A DNA stretch of 64,000 bases, taken from Streptomyces sp. MUM 2J. GTDB lineage: Bacteria > Actinomycetota > Actinomycetes > Streptomycetales > Streptomycetaceae. Below are positions 53,306-63,260 of this stretch, in pieces. The notes under the pieces were generated by a model, which had not been told where the DNA came from, ran no database searches, and was given only the letters and a program-made list of their open reading frames with translations. The number at the start of each line of letters is the position of its first letter. The first letter of the stretch is position 1. Position numbers and translations under genes: made by a program. The stretch lies in the NCBI RefSeq assembly GCF_022414535.1, contig NZ_JADWYM010000009.1, positions 119,004 through 183,003 on the forward strand, given 5' to 3'.

Positions 53306-54496
53306 TTACCCGGTGGGGCGACCGGGCCGGCCCACCGGGCCCAGCCCGCTCAGCACGGTCTGCGCGCGCTGGAGCGCCCTTCCGTCGGCCTCCAGGTCCG
53401 GTGCGATGCCGGTGCCGTCGACCCCGCGGCCGGACGGGGTGCGGTAGTGGCCCACGGTCAGCTCGGCCACCGAGCCGTCCGGCAGTCGGCTCGGCATCTG
53501 GACGGACCCCTTGCCGAAGGTGCGGGAGCCCACGACGACCGCCCGTCCCCGGTCCTTCAGGGCACCGGTGAGCAGCTCGGCCGCGCTCATGGTCCCACCG
53601 TCGACGAGCGCGACCAGGGGTCTGGTGGTGTCGCCGCCCGGCTCGGCGTGCAGGGCGCGCTGATCGCCGTCCACGTCGTAGGTGGCGACCAGGCCGCCGT
53701 CCAGGAAGACGGAGGCGGTGGTGACGGCCTCGGTGACCAGACCGCCGGAGTTGCCGCGCAGGTCCAGCACGACACCGGCTCCGGCCACGGCCCGGTGCAC
53801 TGCGGTGCGGACGGCGTCGCCGACGCCCTTGGTGAACGCCGCGATCCTGATGACGGTGACGCCGCCGGCGAGCGTGCGCTCGGTGACCGAACCGGTGGAC
53901 AGCCGCGCGCGGCGCAGCGTCGTGCTCCAGAGGTGCCTGCCGCGCTCCATGCCGAGGGTGACGGCCGTCCCGGCGGGGGCGTCGGTGGCGTCGCCACGCA
54001 GTAAGGAGACGACCTCGGTGACCGGGCGGCCGTCGACCCGGTGGCCGTCGACGCTGCGCAGCCGGTCACCGGCACGGATCCCGGCCCCGGCGGCGGGCGA
54101 CCCGGTGGCCACGCCCGTCACCTCGATCCGCCCGCCCCGCTCACGCCGCGCCGAAAGGCCGACGCCGGTGTAGCGGCCGTCGAGGGCCTCCTCGAACTCC
54201 TCGTACTCGCCCCGCGAGTACACGGCGGCCCAGCGGTCGCCGCTGCGGCTGACGACGCGCTCGGCGGCCTCCGTCGGGGACTTGCCGTCGGCCATCGCCT
54301 CGGCGGCGGCCCGGGCGACCTGCTCGGGACGGCTCACGGGGACGACGGTCCGGGCCTCACCGGAGTCGGGCCCACGGCCTGTCTCCGGGAAGGAACCGGT
54401 GGCGGCGCCGGCGACGAGCACACTGGCGAACACCAATGCCAGGGTGGCCCCGCGGCCGGTGCGGCGGGGCTGTCGAAACAGGTCACGACCTGACAT
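53306..54496 (-). CDS. Carboxy-terminal processing protease, S41 (CtpA type)
   Basis: 396 residues. A signal peptide or anchor (about residues 17-35) is followed by a helical segment, a PDZ domain ([21 protein letters not shown] ... [14 protein letters not shown]) and the S41 domain. The catalytic serine lies in [14 protein letters not shown] and the lysine in [10 protein letters not shown]. It cleaves C-termini of envelope proteins. It lies between ftsX and smpB in an ftsE-ftsX-ctp-smpB order seen in many actinobacteria, where FtsEX controls wall hydrolysis. Start ATG 54496 ([12 protein letters not shown]). Confidence 0.92.
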   Translation of the reverse strand: MSGRDLFRQPRRTGRGATLALVFASVLVAGAATGSFPETGRGPDSGEARTVVPVSRPEQVARAAAEAMADGKSPTEAAERVVSRSGDRWAAVYSRGEYEEFEEALDGRYTGVGLSARRERGGRIEVTGVATGSPAAGAGIRAGDRLRSVDGHRVDGRPVTEVVSLLRGDATDAPAGTAVTLGMERGRHLWSTTLRRARLSTGSVTERTLAGGVTVIRIAAFTKGVGDAVRTAVHRAVAGAGVVLDLRGNSGGLVTEAVTTASVFLDGGLVATYDVDGDQRALHAEPGGDTTRPLVALVDGGTMSAAELLTGALKDRGRAVVVGSRTFGKGSVQMPSRLPDGSVAELTVGHYRTPSGRGVDGTGIAPDLEADGRALQRAQTVLSGLGPVGRPGRPTG

Positions 54497-54520
54497 GGCG
54501 GTGAGTCTAGGACAGAGCCG

Positions 54521-54554
54521 GAGGGCCGCACGGCGGGTTGACCGTACGGCCCTC
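54521..54554 (-). terminator. Hairpin between ftsX and the S41 protease
   Basis: An 11-bp stem with one mismatch (54521-54531 with 54544-54554) lies directly after the ftsX stop and 25 bp before the protease start. It may end most ftsEX transcripts and attenuate the protease gene. Confidence 0.55.
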
Positions 54555-54564
54555 TTGGCGTGTG

Positions 54565-55482
54565 TCACACCTTCAGGTACTTGCGCAGCGCGAAGAACGC
54601 GGCCAACGCGGGCATCAGGAAGCTCGCCGCGAGGATGAGCGGCAGCTTGGTGAGCACGGCGTCCCAGCCGACGAAGTTGATGAGCTGGAGCTTGTCGGCC
54701 AGCGCCACTCCGTGGTCGATCACGAAGTACTGCCCGAGGACGAGGAACGCGCAGGCGATGGTGCCGCCGATCACCCCGGCGACGGCCGCCTCCATGATGA
54801 ACGGCGCCTGGATGTAGAAGCCGGACGCGCCGACCAGCCGCATGATCCCGGTCTCACGCCGGCGGCTGAACGCCGACACCCGGACGGTGTTGACGATCAG
54901 CAGCAGCGCCACCGAGAGCATCACCAGCATCACCAGCCTCGCCGCCCAGTTGAGGTACCCGAGCAGCGTGAAGAGGTTGTCCAGGATGCCCTTCTGGTCC
55001 TGCACCGACTGCACACCGTCGCGGCCGTTGAAAGCCGTCGCGATGACCAGGTACTTCTCCGGGGACTTCAGCTTGATCCGGTACGACTCCTGCATCTGGT
55101 CCGGCGTGAGGGAGGCCGCCAGCGGGGAGTTGCCGAACTGCTCCTTGTAGTGCTTGTAGGCGTCGTCCTGCGACTCGTAGGTGACCGAGTCGACGATCTG
55201 CATCTTCTTCAGGTCGGCGCGGATGGTCTTCTTCTGGTCCTCGGTCACCGCGCCCTTGGCGCAGTTGGGGTCGGACTCGGCGTCGCTCTTGTTGCAGAGG
55301 AAGATCGAGACGTTGACCTTGTCGTACCAGTAGCCCTTCATGGTGTTGACCTGGTCGCTCATCAGGAGCGACCCACCGAAGAGCGCGAGGGAGAGGGCGA
55401 CGGAGACGACGACCGCGAAGGTCATCGTCAGGTTGCGCCGGAGACCGACACCGATCTCGGAGAGAACGAACTGGGCGCGCAT
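54565..55482 (-). CDS. ftsX: Cell-division ABC transporter permease FtsX
   Basis: 305 residues, four membrane segments. It begins MRAQFVLSEIGVGLRRNLTMT and has a large extracellular loop between helices 1 and 2 (about residues 45-170) containing two cysteines, as in actinobacterial FtsX, where this loop activates peptidoglycan hydrolases such as RipC. The VNTVRVSAFSRRRETGIMRLVGAS coupling region binds FtsE. ATG 55482, 38 bp after ftsE, so co-transcribed. Confidence 0.96.
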   Translation of the reverse strand: MRAQFVLSEIGVGLRRNLTMTFAVVVSVALSLALFGGSLLMSDQVNTMKGYWYDKVNVSIFLCNKSDAESDPNCAKGAVTEDQKKTIRADLKKMQIVDSVTYESQDDAYKHYKEQFGNSPLAASLTPDQMQESYRIKLKSPEKYLVIATAFNGRDGVQSVQDQKGILDNLFTLLGYLNWAARLVMLVMLSVALLLIVNTVRVSAFSRRRETGIMRLVGASGFYIQAPFIMEAAVAGVIGGTIACAFLVLGQYFVIDHGVALADKLQLINFVGWDAVLTKLPLILAASFLMPALAAFFALRKYLKV

Positions 55483-55520
55483 GGCGACGGGTTAAGCCTT
55501 TCCGTGGATCTCGTGCCGTG

Positions 55521-56210
55521 TCAGTGCTGGTAGCCGTAGACGCCGCGGGCCTGGTCGCGGACGAGTCGGCCCTTCTCCAGCTCGATGACGCGCTTGCGCA
55601 TCTGGTCCACGATGTTCTGGTCGTGCGTCGCCATGATCACCGTCGTACCGGTCCGGTTGATCCGGTCGAGCAGCTTCATGATGCCGACGGAGGTCTGCGG
55701 GTCCAGGTTGCCGGTGGGCTCGTCGGCGATCAGCAGCTTGGGCCGGTTGACGAAGGCCCGTGCGACGGCGACACGCTGCTGCTCGCCACCGGACAGCTCG
55801 CCCGGCATGCGGTCCTCCTTGCCGCCGAGGCCGACGAGGTCGAGCACCTGCGGCACGGACTTGCGGATCTCACCGCGGGACTTGCCGATGACCTCCTGGG
55901 CGAAGGCGACGTTCTCGAAGACCGTCTTGTTCGGCAGGAGCCGGAAGTCCTGGAACACCGTCCCCAGCTGGCGGCGCATGTGCGGCACCTTCCAGTTGGA
56001 GAGGCGGGCGAGGTCCTTGCCCAGCACGTGCACCTGGCCGTGGCTGGCCCGCTCCTCACGCAGGAGCAGCCGCAGGAACGTGGACTTTCCGGAGCCGGAG
56101 GATCCCACGAGGAAGACGAACTCACCCTTCTCCACCTCCAGGGACACATCCCTGAGGGCGGGGCGGGTCTGCTTGGGGTAGACCTTGGAGACGTTGTCGA
56201 ATCGGATCAC
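55521..56210 (-). CDS. ftsE: Cell-division ATP-binding protein FtsE
   Basis: 229 residues. Walker [11 protein letters not shown]-loop, ABC signature [15 protein letters not shown] and Walker [13 protein letters not shown] are complete, followed by the TTVIMATHD switch. It powers FtsX to control septal wall hydrolysis. The start is GTG 56210 ([14 protein letters not shown]). First gene of the ftsE-ftsX-(ctp-smpB) cluster. Confidence 0.97.
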   Translation of the reverse strand: MIRFDNVSKVYPKQTRPALRDVSLEVEKGEFVFLVGSSGSGKSTFLRLLLREERASHGQVHVLGKDLARLSNWKVPHMRRQLGTVFQDFRLLPNKTVFENVAFAQEVIGKSRGEIRKSVPQVLDLVGLGGKEDRMPGELSGGEQQRVAVARAFVNRPKLLIADEPTGNLDPQTSVGIMKLLDRINRTGTTVIMATHDQNIVDQMRKRVIELEKGRLVRDQARGVYGYQH

Positions 56211-56447
56211 GGATGCACCACGGGTCGCCGGGGGTAGATGAGCGTGACCATACGCGAAGCGGGTGCACCGGCGCAGTCACCGGTTGCGGTTGCGCACGGG
56301 TTGTGTGTTTTTGTGCGGAAGATTGCAGGCACCCCATTCTGGAGGCGCCCGGCGCACGGTCCGCGGGAACCTGGCACAGTGGAAGAGGGAACGTTCGCGT
56401 TTCCGCGAGCGTTGTGACGGACAGGACCGGTTCAAGGAGGCGAGCGC

Positions 56448-56639
56448 ATGACGTACGACCGGTTGGTGTGCGCGAACTGCGCGGCGCCCGTGAGCGAGGG
56501 CCGGTGCCCGGTGTGCCGTGCGAACCGCGAGCGGCTGCAGCAGGAGAGCTTCCTCGGCGGCCTGAACCCGATGGCCCTGATCGCGATGCTGGTGGTGCTG
56601 ATCGCCGCGGTGGCGCTGCTGGCGCACCAGACGGTCTGA
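56448..56639 (+). CDS. Small zinc-ribbon membrane protein (63 aa)
   Basis: 63 residues: a Cys4 zinc ribbon (VCANCAAPVSEGRCPVCRANR) followed by a C-terminal transmembrane helix (ALIAMLVVLIAAVALLA). Start ATG 56448 has a near-perfect RBS AAGGAGGCGAG. It is divergent from ftsE and convergent with the LAETG protein gene. Function unknown; a membrane-tethered zinc ribbon could bind protein or nucleic acid at the membrane. Confidence 0.82.
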   Translation: MTYDRLVCANCAAPVSEGRCPVCRANRERLQQESFLGGLNPMALIAMLVVLIAAVALLAHQTV

Positions 56640-56681
56640 GACACGGCCACCCGGCGCCCGGCGCGACCGCAGGACGCACGA

Positions 56682-56734
56682 GGGCCCGGAGCGGTGCGGA
56701 TGCCGACCAACGGCGCCCGCACCGCTCCGGGCCC
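56682..56734. terminator. Bidirectional terminator
   Basis: A perfect 18-bp stem (56682-56699 with 56717-56734) with a 17-nt loop lies between the convergent zinc-ribbon gene and the LAETG-protein gene. On the plus strand it is followed by TTCTTC. Confidence 0.8.
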
Positions 56735-56800
56735 TTCTTCACGGCCTCCGTGACTACGCCGCGCGTACGACCGGACGCCGGATCACGCCCGGTGCTGCCG

Positions 56801-58027
56801 TCAGGCGGCGGCCCCGCCGCGACCGCCCACGAGGCGCGGCAGGACGCGGAAGCCCACACCGCCGGCGATCATCGTGGCGGCGCCGACGACCAGGAAGGTG
56901 GTCTGCGCGGCGCCGGTCTCGGCGAGCTGCTTGCCGCTGCCCTGGGCCGCGGTGCCGGAGCCACCGGTGGACGACGTGGCGGAGCCGGTGTCGGTGAGGG
57001 CGGAGGTGCCCGCCTCCTGAGCGGCGTTGTCGTTGCCGCCGTCGGGGGTGGTGTTGTTGCCGCCGGTGCCGTTGCTACCGCCGGTGCCGTTGCTACCGCC
57101 GTCGTCACCGACGCCGCCGATCAGGCCGCCGTCGGACGTGCCACCCTCGGACGTGCCGCCCTGCGAGGTACCACCCTCGGACGTGCCACCCTCGGACGTG
57201 CCACCCTCGGACGTGCCACCCTCCGAGGTACCACCCTCGGACGTGCCACCCTCGGACGTGCCGCCCTGCGAGGTACCACCCTCGGACGTGCCGCCCTGCG
57301 AGGTACCACCCTCGGACGTGCCACCCTCGGACGTGCCACCCTCGGACGTGCCGCCCTGCGAGGTACCACCCTCGGACGTGCCACCCTCGGACGTGCCGCC
57401 CTGCGAGGTACCACCCTCGGACGTGCCGCCCTGCGAGGTACCACCCTCGGACGTGCCACCCTCGGACGTGCCACCCTCGGACGTGCCACCCTCCGAGGTA
57501 CCACCCTCGGACGTGCCACCCTCGGACGTGCCGCCCTGCGAGGTGCCACCCTCGGACGTGCCGCCCTGCGAGGTACCACCCTCGGACGTGCCACCCTCGG
57601 ACGTGCCACCCTCGGACGTGCCACCCTCCGAGGTACCACCCTCGGACGTGCCACCCTCGGACGTGCCGCCCTGCGAGGTACCACCCTCGGACGTGCCGCC
57701 CTGCGAGGTACCACCCTCGGACGTGCCACCCTCGGACGTGCCACCCTCGGACGTGCCGCCCTGCGAGGTACCACCCTCGGACGTGCCACCCTCGGACGTG
57801 CCGCCCTGCGAGGTACCACCCTCTGAGGTACCGCCCTCGGAGGTGCCGCCGGACGTGGCGCAGTCCGGGTCGACGCTGTCGACGTCGCAGCCGCCCGCGG
57901 TCTCCTCGCCCAGGTTGAAGTTGATCTCAAGCGCCGAGGCGGCGCCGGCGGCGGTCAGCGAGGCGCCGCCGGCGATCACGGCCGCCGCCGCTATCCGCGC
58001 GACACGGATCCGCGTCTTCTTCGTCAT
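56801..58027 (-). CDS. Cell-wall protein with TSEGG/TSQGG repeats and LAETG sortase signal
   Basis: 408 residues. Signal peptide 1-32 (cleavage after ASA), a short head with two cysteines (47 and 56) likely to form a disulfide, then 48 consecutive pentapeptides GGTS(E/Q/D) at 60-299. A Gly/Asn-rich region follows, then a C-terminal sorting signal: LAETG at 368-372, a hydrophobic helix and a basic tail. LAxTG is the recognition form of class E sortases, which in Streptomyces anchor the long chaplins. The protein should thus be a flexible, acidic wall-attached stalk. The opposite strand also has a long open frame over the repeat, but lacks signal and sorting motifs. It is monocistronic; function unknown. 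Repeat number probably varies between strains. Confidence 0.88.
   Translation of the reverse strand: MTKKTRIRVARIAAAAVIAGGASLTAAGAASALEINFNLGEETAGGCDVDSVDPDCATSGGTSEGGTSEGGTSQGGTSEGGTSEGGTSQGGTSEGGTSEGGTSEGGTSQGGTSEGGTSQGGTSEGGTSEGGTSEGGTSEGGTSEGGTSEGGTSQGGTSEGGTSQGGTSEGGTSEGGTSEGGTSEGGTSEGGTSEGGTSQGGTSEGGTSQGGTSEGGTSEGGTSQGGTSEGGTSEGGTSEGGTSQGGTSEGGTSQGGTSEGGTSEGGTSEGGTSEGGTSEGGTSEGGTSQGGTSEGGTSDGGLIGGVGDDGGSNGTGGSNGTGGNNTTPDGGNDNAAQEAGTSALTDTGSATSSTGGSGTAAQGSGKQLAETGAAQTTFLVVGAATMIAGGVGFRVLPRLVGGRGGAAA
57131..57850 (-). repeat. 48-copy 15-bp coding tandem repeat
   Basis: Each 15-bp unit encodes GGTSx. The x residue is Gln at units 3, 6, 10, 12, 19, 21, 28, 30, 33, 37, 39 and 46, Asp at 48 and Glu elsewhere. 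From unit 10 the Gln pairs recur every 9 units (135 bp), and the extra Gln at units 6 and 33 indicates a further period of 27 units (405 bp). This is the mark of nested duplications. Confidence 0.9.
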
Positions 58028-58285
58028 GTGGTTGCTACCCCCAGTAGCCGATCGTCGGTGTGGCCGCGGCCGGGGCCGTGATCGACGGAGGGCAGCTGAG
58101 TGTGTCGCGCCCCCGGTTCACATGCGCCCCAGGCATCACGCATGCCAACCTGCACCCTTCCCATTTTCCAGAGCATCGTCAAGCGCGTTGCGGGCGCAAT
58201 GTCGCGTTCAGGCGACTTTACGGAGAGCCCGGAGTTGTGAGTGTGACGTAAAACCCGGACAGGGGGTGCCGGCAAGGGTACGGAA
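58028..58285. other. Promoter region of the LAETG-protein gene
   Basis: 258 bp upstream of the wall-protein start. The part 58190-58260 is less GC-rich than its surroundings and is the likely promoter area, but no consensus boxes are certain. Confidence 0.35.
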
Positions 58286-58320
58286 AAGGCAACTGCCGCC
58301 GGGGAGGCGGCAGTTGCCTT
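58286..58320 (-). terminator. Terminator of prfB
   Basis: A perfect 15-bp stem (58286-58300 with 58306-58320), 5-nt loop, followed on the minus strand by TTTTCC. It starts 10 bp past the prfB stop: a canonical intrinsic terminator. Confidence 0.92.
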
Positions 58321-58330
58321 GTCGACAAAG

Positions 58331-59437
58331 TTACTTCTCCTGCTGCTTGCGCCAGCGAATTCCGGCTTCCAGGAATCCGTCGATCTCACCGTTGAATACG
58401 GCGTCCGGATTGCCGACCTCGTGCTCGGTGCGCAGGTCCTTGACCATCTGGTAGGGGTGAAGGACGTAGGAGCGCATCTGGTTGCCCCAGGAGTTGCCGC
58501 CGTCGCCCTTGAGCGCGTCCATCTTGGCCTGCTCCTCCTGACGGCGCCGCTCCAGCAGCTTGGCCTGGAGGACGGCCATGGCGGTGGCCTTGTTCTGGAT
58601 CTGCGACCGCTCGTTCTGGCAGGAGACGACGATGCCGGTGGGCAGGTGCGTGATGCGCACCGCGGAGTCGGTCGTGTTCACTCCCTGGCCGCCGGGCCCG
58701 GAGGACCGGTAGACGTCGATGCGCAGCTCGGACTCGTCGATGTCGACGTGGTCGGACTGCTCGACGACGGGGAGGATCTCGACGCCCGCGAAGGACGTCT
58801 GGCGGCGCCCCTGGTTGTCGAAGGGCGAGATGCGCACCAGGCGGTGGGTGCCCTGCTCGACGGAGAGGGTGCCGTAGGCGTAGGGGGCCTGCACGGCGAA
58901 GGTGGTCGACTTGATGCCGGCCTCCTCCGCGTACGACGTCTCGTAGACCTCGGTCTTGTAGCCGCGCTGCTCGGCCCAGCGCAGGTACATGCGCTGGAGC
59001 TTCTCGGCGAAGTCGGCGGCGTCGACGCCACCGGCCTCGGCGCGGATGTTGACGAGCGCCTCACGGGAGTCGTACTCACCGCTGAGGAGGGTGCGGACCT
59101 CCATCTCGTCCAGGGCCTTCCGGACGGAGAGGAGCTCGGTCTCGGCCTCGGCGCGGGTGTCCGGGTCGTCCTCCTCCTCGGCCATCTCGAACAGCACGGC
59201 GAGATCGTCGATCCGCGAGCGCAGGGCCTCGGCCTTCCTCACCTCCGCCTGGAGGTGGGACAGCTTGCTGGTGATCTTCTGCGCCTCGTCCGGGTTGTCC
59301 CACAGGGACGGCGCTGCCGCCTGCTCCTCGAGCACGGCGATGTCTGCCCTCAGCTTGTCGAGGTCCAGAACGGCCTCGATCGACTCCATGGTCGAGGAGA
59401 GGGACTTGAGCTCTTCGGAAACATCGACGACTGCCAC
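58331..59437 (-). CDS. prfB: Peptide chain release factor 2
   Basis: 368 residues. It carries the RF2 stop-codon recognition tripeptide Ser-Pro-Phe ([16 protein letters not shown]) and the catalytic GGQ ([18 protein letters not shown]). It releases peptides at UGA and UAA. The frame runs from GTG 59437 (GGAGGC RBS) without interruption, so the programmed +1 frameshift of many bacterial prfB genes is absent. Upstream at 215 bp lies the pkaB stop. Confidence 0.97.
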   Translation of the reverse strand: MAVVDVSEELKSLSSTMESIEAVLDLDKLRADIAVLEEQAAAPSLWDNPDEAQKITSKLSHLQAEVRKAEALRSRIDDLAVLFEMAEEEDDPDTRAEAETELLSVRKALDEMEVRTLLSGEYDSREALVNIRAEAGGVDAADFAEKLQRMYLRWAEQRGYKTEVYETSYAEEAGIKSTTFAVQAPYAYGTLSVEQGTHRLVRISPFDNQGRRQTSFAGVEILPVVEQSDHVDIDESELRIDVYRSSGPGGQGVNTTDSAVRITHLPTGIVVSCQNERSQIQNKATAMAVLQAKLLERRRQEEQAKMDALKGDGGNSWGNQMRSYVLHPYQMVKDLRTEHEVGNPDAVFNGEIDGFLEAGIRWRKQQEK

Positions 59438-59651
59438 GCCTCCAGCGTAACGGCTCCGACAAGGGGTACGGGCCTCCCCGGGTGCCGGGCGGCCCACCCC
59501 CGCCCCGGCCTCCCCGAAAACCCGGCCCGGGGCGTCGTGCCGCCGTCGGGGCCGGGCAGGCGGGCGGGCACCGGCTCCGGGCTCCCCCGCCCTGCCACCG
59601 GGGCGACCCGGGTGACGCCGGGGCGGCGCAGGTGGGCAGGGGGCGGTGCCG

Positions 59652-60926
59652 TCAGGGGGCGGCAGGTGCCGTCCGGCCCGGTGGCGTCGCCCCCGCGTCG
59701 TCCTCGGACGTCGCCACCCAGGCACCCACTCCGGCCGCGGCGACCAGTACCACCGCCGCGGCGCCGAGCGTCACCCGGCGACGGCGAGCCGAGGCCCGGT
59801 TGCGGGCCGACCCCGGGCGCGGCGCCCCCGCGCTCCTCGGCGCGCGGGCGGTGCCGTGCGCGCCGCCGGCCAGTTCGTCCGGCGCCGGCACCCGCATCGA
59901 GGTGTGGGTGTCGCGGTTGGAGTCGGGCCTGGCCCCGGGGACGAGCGGCACGGCGCCCCGCCGCACGCGCCCGCCCGGGGATCCCCCGGCCGTCGCCCTC
60001 TCGGAGGCGGTGCCGTTCGCGGGGCCGGGCGCGTCCCGCCCCGGCGTCCCGTCCTCACCGGGAATCTCCGCGTCCGGTTCGTCCACGTCCAGCGGCGGCA
60101 TCCCCACGAGCGTCGGCAGCTGCTCGCGCAGCCGTGCCGCCAGCTCGGAGGCGCGCAGGCGGGAGGCGGGCGCCTTGGCCAGGCACTGGACGAGGAGCTG
60201 CCACAGCTCCTCGGGGATGCCGGGCAGGGGGACGACGGCCTCCGTGACGTGGCGGCGCAGCACCGCCCCGGGGTGCCCGCCGCCGAACGGCGTGAAGCCC
60301 GCCAGCAGCTCGTACAGCACCGTGGCCAGGGCGTAGATGTCGACGGATGCCCGGGGCGGCAGGCCCTCCACGATCTCCGGGGCCAGGTAGTCAGGGGTGC
60401 CGATGATCTTCGTGGCGCGGGTCCGCTTCGGCGTGTCGATCAGCTTCGCGACCCCGAAGTCCGTCAGCAGCGCGGGGTGCGAGCCGCCGGGGCCCAGTGG
60501 ACCCTGCATGTCGAGCAGGATGTTCTCCGGCTTCACGTCCCGGTGCACGACACCGGACGCGTGCGCCGCGGCGAGTCCGTCGGCGACGTCCGCCGCGATC
60601 GACACCGCCGCCTCGGGAGCCAGCCGCCGCTCCCGCTCCAGCCGGGTCCGCAGGTCGGTGCCCCGGACGAGGTCCATGACGAGGGCGAGGTCGTTGCCGT
60701 CGACGACGAGGTCGCGGACCGACACCACGTTCGGGTGCTCCAGGCCGAGCAGTGCCGTGCGCTCCTGCACGAAGCGGCCCACGAGCTCCTCGTCGGAGGC
60801 GAGGTCCTCGCGCAGCAGCTTGATGGCGACGGGGCCGTCCGGCCCCTCACCCAGCCACACCGTGCCGGCGCTGCCCCGCCCGAGGATCTGGTGGGCGGTG
60901 TACCGGCTGCCGATCTTCCGTGCCAA
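59652..60926 (-). CDS. pkaB: Membrane serine/threonine protein kinase PkaB
   Basis: 424 residues. Kinase domain 9-270: glycine loop GRGSAG (16-21), Lys36, HRDVKPEN with Asp130, DFG at 156-158, [10 protein letters not shown] juxtamembrane linker rich in Pro/Ala/Gly follows, then one transmembrane helix near residues 388-406 and a short outer tail without PASTA domains. Start TTG 60926 is supported by AGGAG 5 nt upstream. It is paired with pkaA 125 bp upstream on the same strand, as in S. coelicolor (pkaA-pkaB), and both are known there as active kinases. Confidence 0.92.
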   Translation of the reverse strand: MARKIGSRYTAHQILGRGSAGTVWLGEGPDGPVAIKLLREDLASDEELVGRFVQERTALLGLEHPNVVSVRDLVVDGNDLALVMDLVRGTDLRTRLERERRLAPEAAVSIAADVADGLAAAHASGVVHRDVKPENILLDMQGPLGPGGSHPALLTDFGVAKLIDTPKRTRATKIIGTPDYLAPEIVEGLPPRASVDIYALATVLYELLAGFTPFGGGHPGAVLRRHVTEAVVPLPGIPEELWQLLVQCLAKAPASRLRASELAARLREQLPTLVGMPPLDVDEPDAEIPGEDGTPGRDAPGPANGTASERATAGGSPGGRVRRGAVPLVPGARPDSNRDTHTSMRVPAPDELAGGAHGTARAPRSAGAPRPGSARNRASARRRRVTLGAAAVVLVAAAGVGAWVATSEDDAGATPPGRTAPAAP

Positions 60927-61051
60927 GGCTGCTCCTACAGACGCGTGTTGTCGCCAAAACTACGCGTCCGACCGGCCGAACTTCACCGCGGAGACGGAAA
61001 TCACCCGCCGGCTGTCGACAAATCCACGAACCGGGAAGTGCCGGGCGGGGG

Positions 61052-62815
61052 TCAGTTGCCGGGGCCACCCAGGGAGGAGCCGCTGTCGGCCAGGCCGCCG
61101 ATCCAGCCGGTGATCGTGTCGAACCAGTCGCTCAGCTGGCCCCAGTAGCTGCGGCCGGTGCCCATCCAGTCCTTCAGCGGGCTGAGCTCCCAGACCAGCC
61201 ATCCGGCGACGAACAGCACGAGGATCGTGACGAGGCAGCCCTTCAGGCAGCCGAGCCCGGGAATCCTCATCGGGTTGGCGCTGCGCTGACGCGGCTCCCG
61301 GGGCTCCCGGGCGGGCCGCTGCGGCTCCTGGTGCTGCGGGGGCGCGGGGGCGTACCGCTGCGGCTGCTGGTGCTGCGGCGCCGGGGCGTACCGCTGCGGC
61401 TCCTGGTGCCGTGGCGGCGCATACTGCTGCGGCTGCTGCGGCGCGTACTGCTGCTGGTGCTGCGGCGGCCCGTACCCCTGCGGCGGGCGCTGCTGGGGCC
61501 GCTGCTGCGGCCGGGCGACCTGGCGCTGGGGCCGGCGGCGGAGAGGGTCCTCACCGGGGTCGAGGTACTGGATCTGCGTCTGCTCGTTGCGGTCGCGGGC
61601 GGCCCGCAGCTGGTTCTGCCAGGGGTGGGGCTGCTCGGGCCCGCCGGGCTGCTGTTCGGGCTGGTTCTGCGGCACCGGCGGCATGATGGCGGTCGGATCG
61701 GCGGCCCCCGTGTGCGGCAGCACGGCGGTGGGGTCGGCGGCGCCGGCCGGATCGGGAACGCCGGTGTGCGGCAGGACGCTGGTCGCGGCGCCCGGGTCGT
61801 AGGTCCCGGCACCCGCCTGGCCGTGCGGCAGCATCTGCGTGGGGTCGGCCGAGCCGGGCACGGCGGCCGGGGCCGGGTCGGGCGCCAGCAGCGCGCCGAC
61901 GTTGTCGGCGGCGGCGATCTGCGCGGAGTTCGCGTGCACGCCGACGCCCTCGGCGACGACGCGCAGGGCGCGGGCGAGGTTCTCGGCGGCGGGCCGCTGC
62001 TCGGGGTTCTTGCGCAGGCAGCGCTCGATGACCGTCCAGAGCGGGTCGGGGACCGTGGACGGGCGGCGCGGCTCGGCACTCAGGTGCTGGTGGAGCACCT
62101 CCAGGGCGGAGGCGCCGCCGAACGGCGGACGGCCGGTGACCAGCTCGTACAGCAGGATCCCGGCGCCGTAGACGTCGACGGCGGAGGTCTGCGGGCGGCC
62201 CTCGGCGGACTCCGGTGCGATGTACGCGGGCGTGCCGACGAACTCGTGGGTGCGGGTCAGGCCGGGGGAGTCGGCGAGGCGCGCGATGCCGAAGTCGGTC
62301 AGCATCGGGTGCATCTGCCCTCCTTCCTGGCGCAGCAGCACGTTGGCGGGCTTCAGGTCGCGGTGGACGACGCCGTCGGCGTGGCTGGCGGCGAGCGCGT
62401 CGGCGACCTGCGCGGTCAGCAGGGCCGCGGCGATCGGCGTGAAGGGGCCGTTCTCGCGCAGGTAGCGATGCAGATCGGGGCCCTCGACCAGGTCCATCAC
62501 CAGGGCGAGCAGATCGCCCTCGACGACCAGGTCGCGCACCCGGACGATGTTGGGGTGGGTCAGCCGCAGCAGCACCGACCGCTCCCGCAGGAACCGCATG
62601 ACGACGTCGGCGTCGCCGGCCAGCTCCTCCTTGAGGACCTTGATCGCGACGGTCTCTCCGGGCCGGCCGGGTGAGGCCCCCTCGGCGCCCGCCGTCTCCC
62701 TCCCGTCGTGCGCCGGCGCACCTGGGGGTGCCCCCACGCGGGCGCGCCAGACGGTGCCCGTGGCGCCGCGTCCGAGCGGCTCCTCGAGCAGGTACTTGCT
62801 GCCGACTGGCCGCAC
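61052..62815 (-). CDS. pkaA: Membrane serine/threonine protein kinase PkaA
   Basis: 587 residues. The kinase domain has GRGATG (15-20), Lys59, HRDLKPAN with Asp153, DFG at 174-176 and GTPAYIAPE. Unusually about 27 low-complexity residues (PGAPAHDGRETAGAEGAS region, 28-54) are inserted between the glycine loop and the VAIK lysine. After residue 300 comes a region with DPTxxLPHTG repeats, then a Gln/Pro/Tyr-rich segment with QPQRYAPAP repeats. One transmembrane helix (about 530-550) and a Trp-rich outer tail close the protein. GTG 62815 follows GGGAGCG. Overexpression of this type of kinase disturbs aerial growth in S. coelicolor. Confidence 0.92.
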   Translation of the reverse strand: MRPVGSKYLLEEPLGRGATGTVWRARVGAPPGAPAHDGRETAGAEGASPGRPGETVAIKVLKEELAGDADVVMRFLRERSVLLRLTHPNIVRVRDLVVEGDLLALVMDLVEGPDLHRYLRENGPFTPIAAALLTAQVADALAASHADGVVHRDLKPANVLLRQEGGQMHPMLTDFGIARLADSPGLTRTHEFVGTPAYIAPESAEGRPQTSAVDVYGAGILLYELVTGRPPFGGASALEVLHQHLSAEPRRPSTVPDPLWTVIERCLRKNPEQRPAAENLARALRVVAEGVGVHANSAQIAAADNVGALLAPDPAPAAVPGSADPTQMLPHGQAGAGTYDPGAATSVLPHTGVPDPAGAADPTAVLPHTGAADPTAIMPPVPQNQPEQQPGGPEQPHPWQNQLRAARDRNEQTQIQYLDPGEDPLRRRPQRQVARPQQRPQQRPPQGYGPPQHQQQYAPQQPQQYAPPRHQEPQRYAPAPQHQQPQRYAPAPPQHQEPQRPAREPREPRQRSANPMRIPGLGCLKGCLVTILVLFVAGWLVWELSPLKDWMGTGRSYWGQLSDWFDTITGWIGGLADSGSSLGGPGN

Positions 62816-63260
62816 GTCACGCGCTCCCTGCTGCTTGCCTGGCTGGTCTGTGTTCCGACCCACTGTAGTGCCGCACACGCGGCACCGGGCTGTCGTCCGG
62901 CAAGGGCCCCACGGCCCTTCGTCCACGCTTCTCCGTGACGGTCCGCGGTTCCCGCGCTCCTCGCCGCCCCGGCGACACTCGCACACGTTCTCGCACATGT
63001 TCGAAGGAAAGACGCTCCTCTCGGGCCTGTTGGTTGCCGAACACGGACGTGACCGATCTCAAGTGGTCACCGATCGGTCGGCGGCGCGGCACCGGTCAGG
63101 CACTTTTGCGGGCAGAGCCGACCAATCAAGATCACTTCTTCCCGGGTGGCGGGCGGACTGCCGGCGGCAGGTGCGAGGATGCGTGCAGAACTGGCCGAGG
63201 TGCGCGTGCGGGATGGGGGGAGTCCGATCCGCGCCCGCGCAGAAGGGACCGCTGACGGCG
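62816..63260. other. Divergent promoter region pkaA / FHA protein
   Basis: 445 bp without a supported gene. It includes a less GC-rich stretch (62990-63140) with several ATCA/TGAT motifs, a likely promoter zone for both genes. Short frames here overlap the FHA gene start in other phases and lack coding character. Confidence 0.4.

Noticed and set aside
57027..58454. Long plus-strand frame with PPSDVPPCEV repeats
   Set aside because: It is the antisense of the TSEGG repeat. The minus strand has signal peptide, LAETG sorting signal and start; the plus frame has none.
59300..59437. Programmed frameshift site in prfB
   Set aside because: The frame is continuous from GTG 59437; no in-frame TGA or slippery CTT TGA was found.
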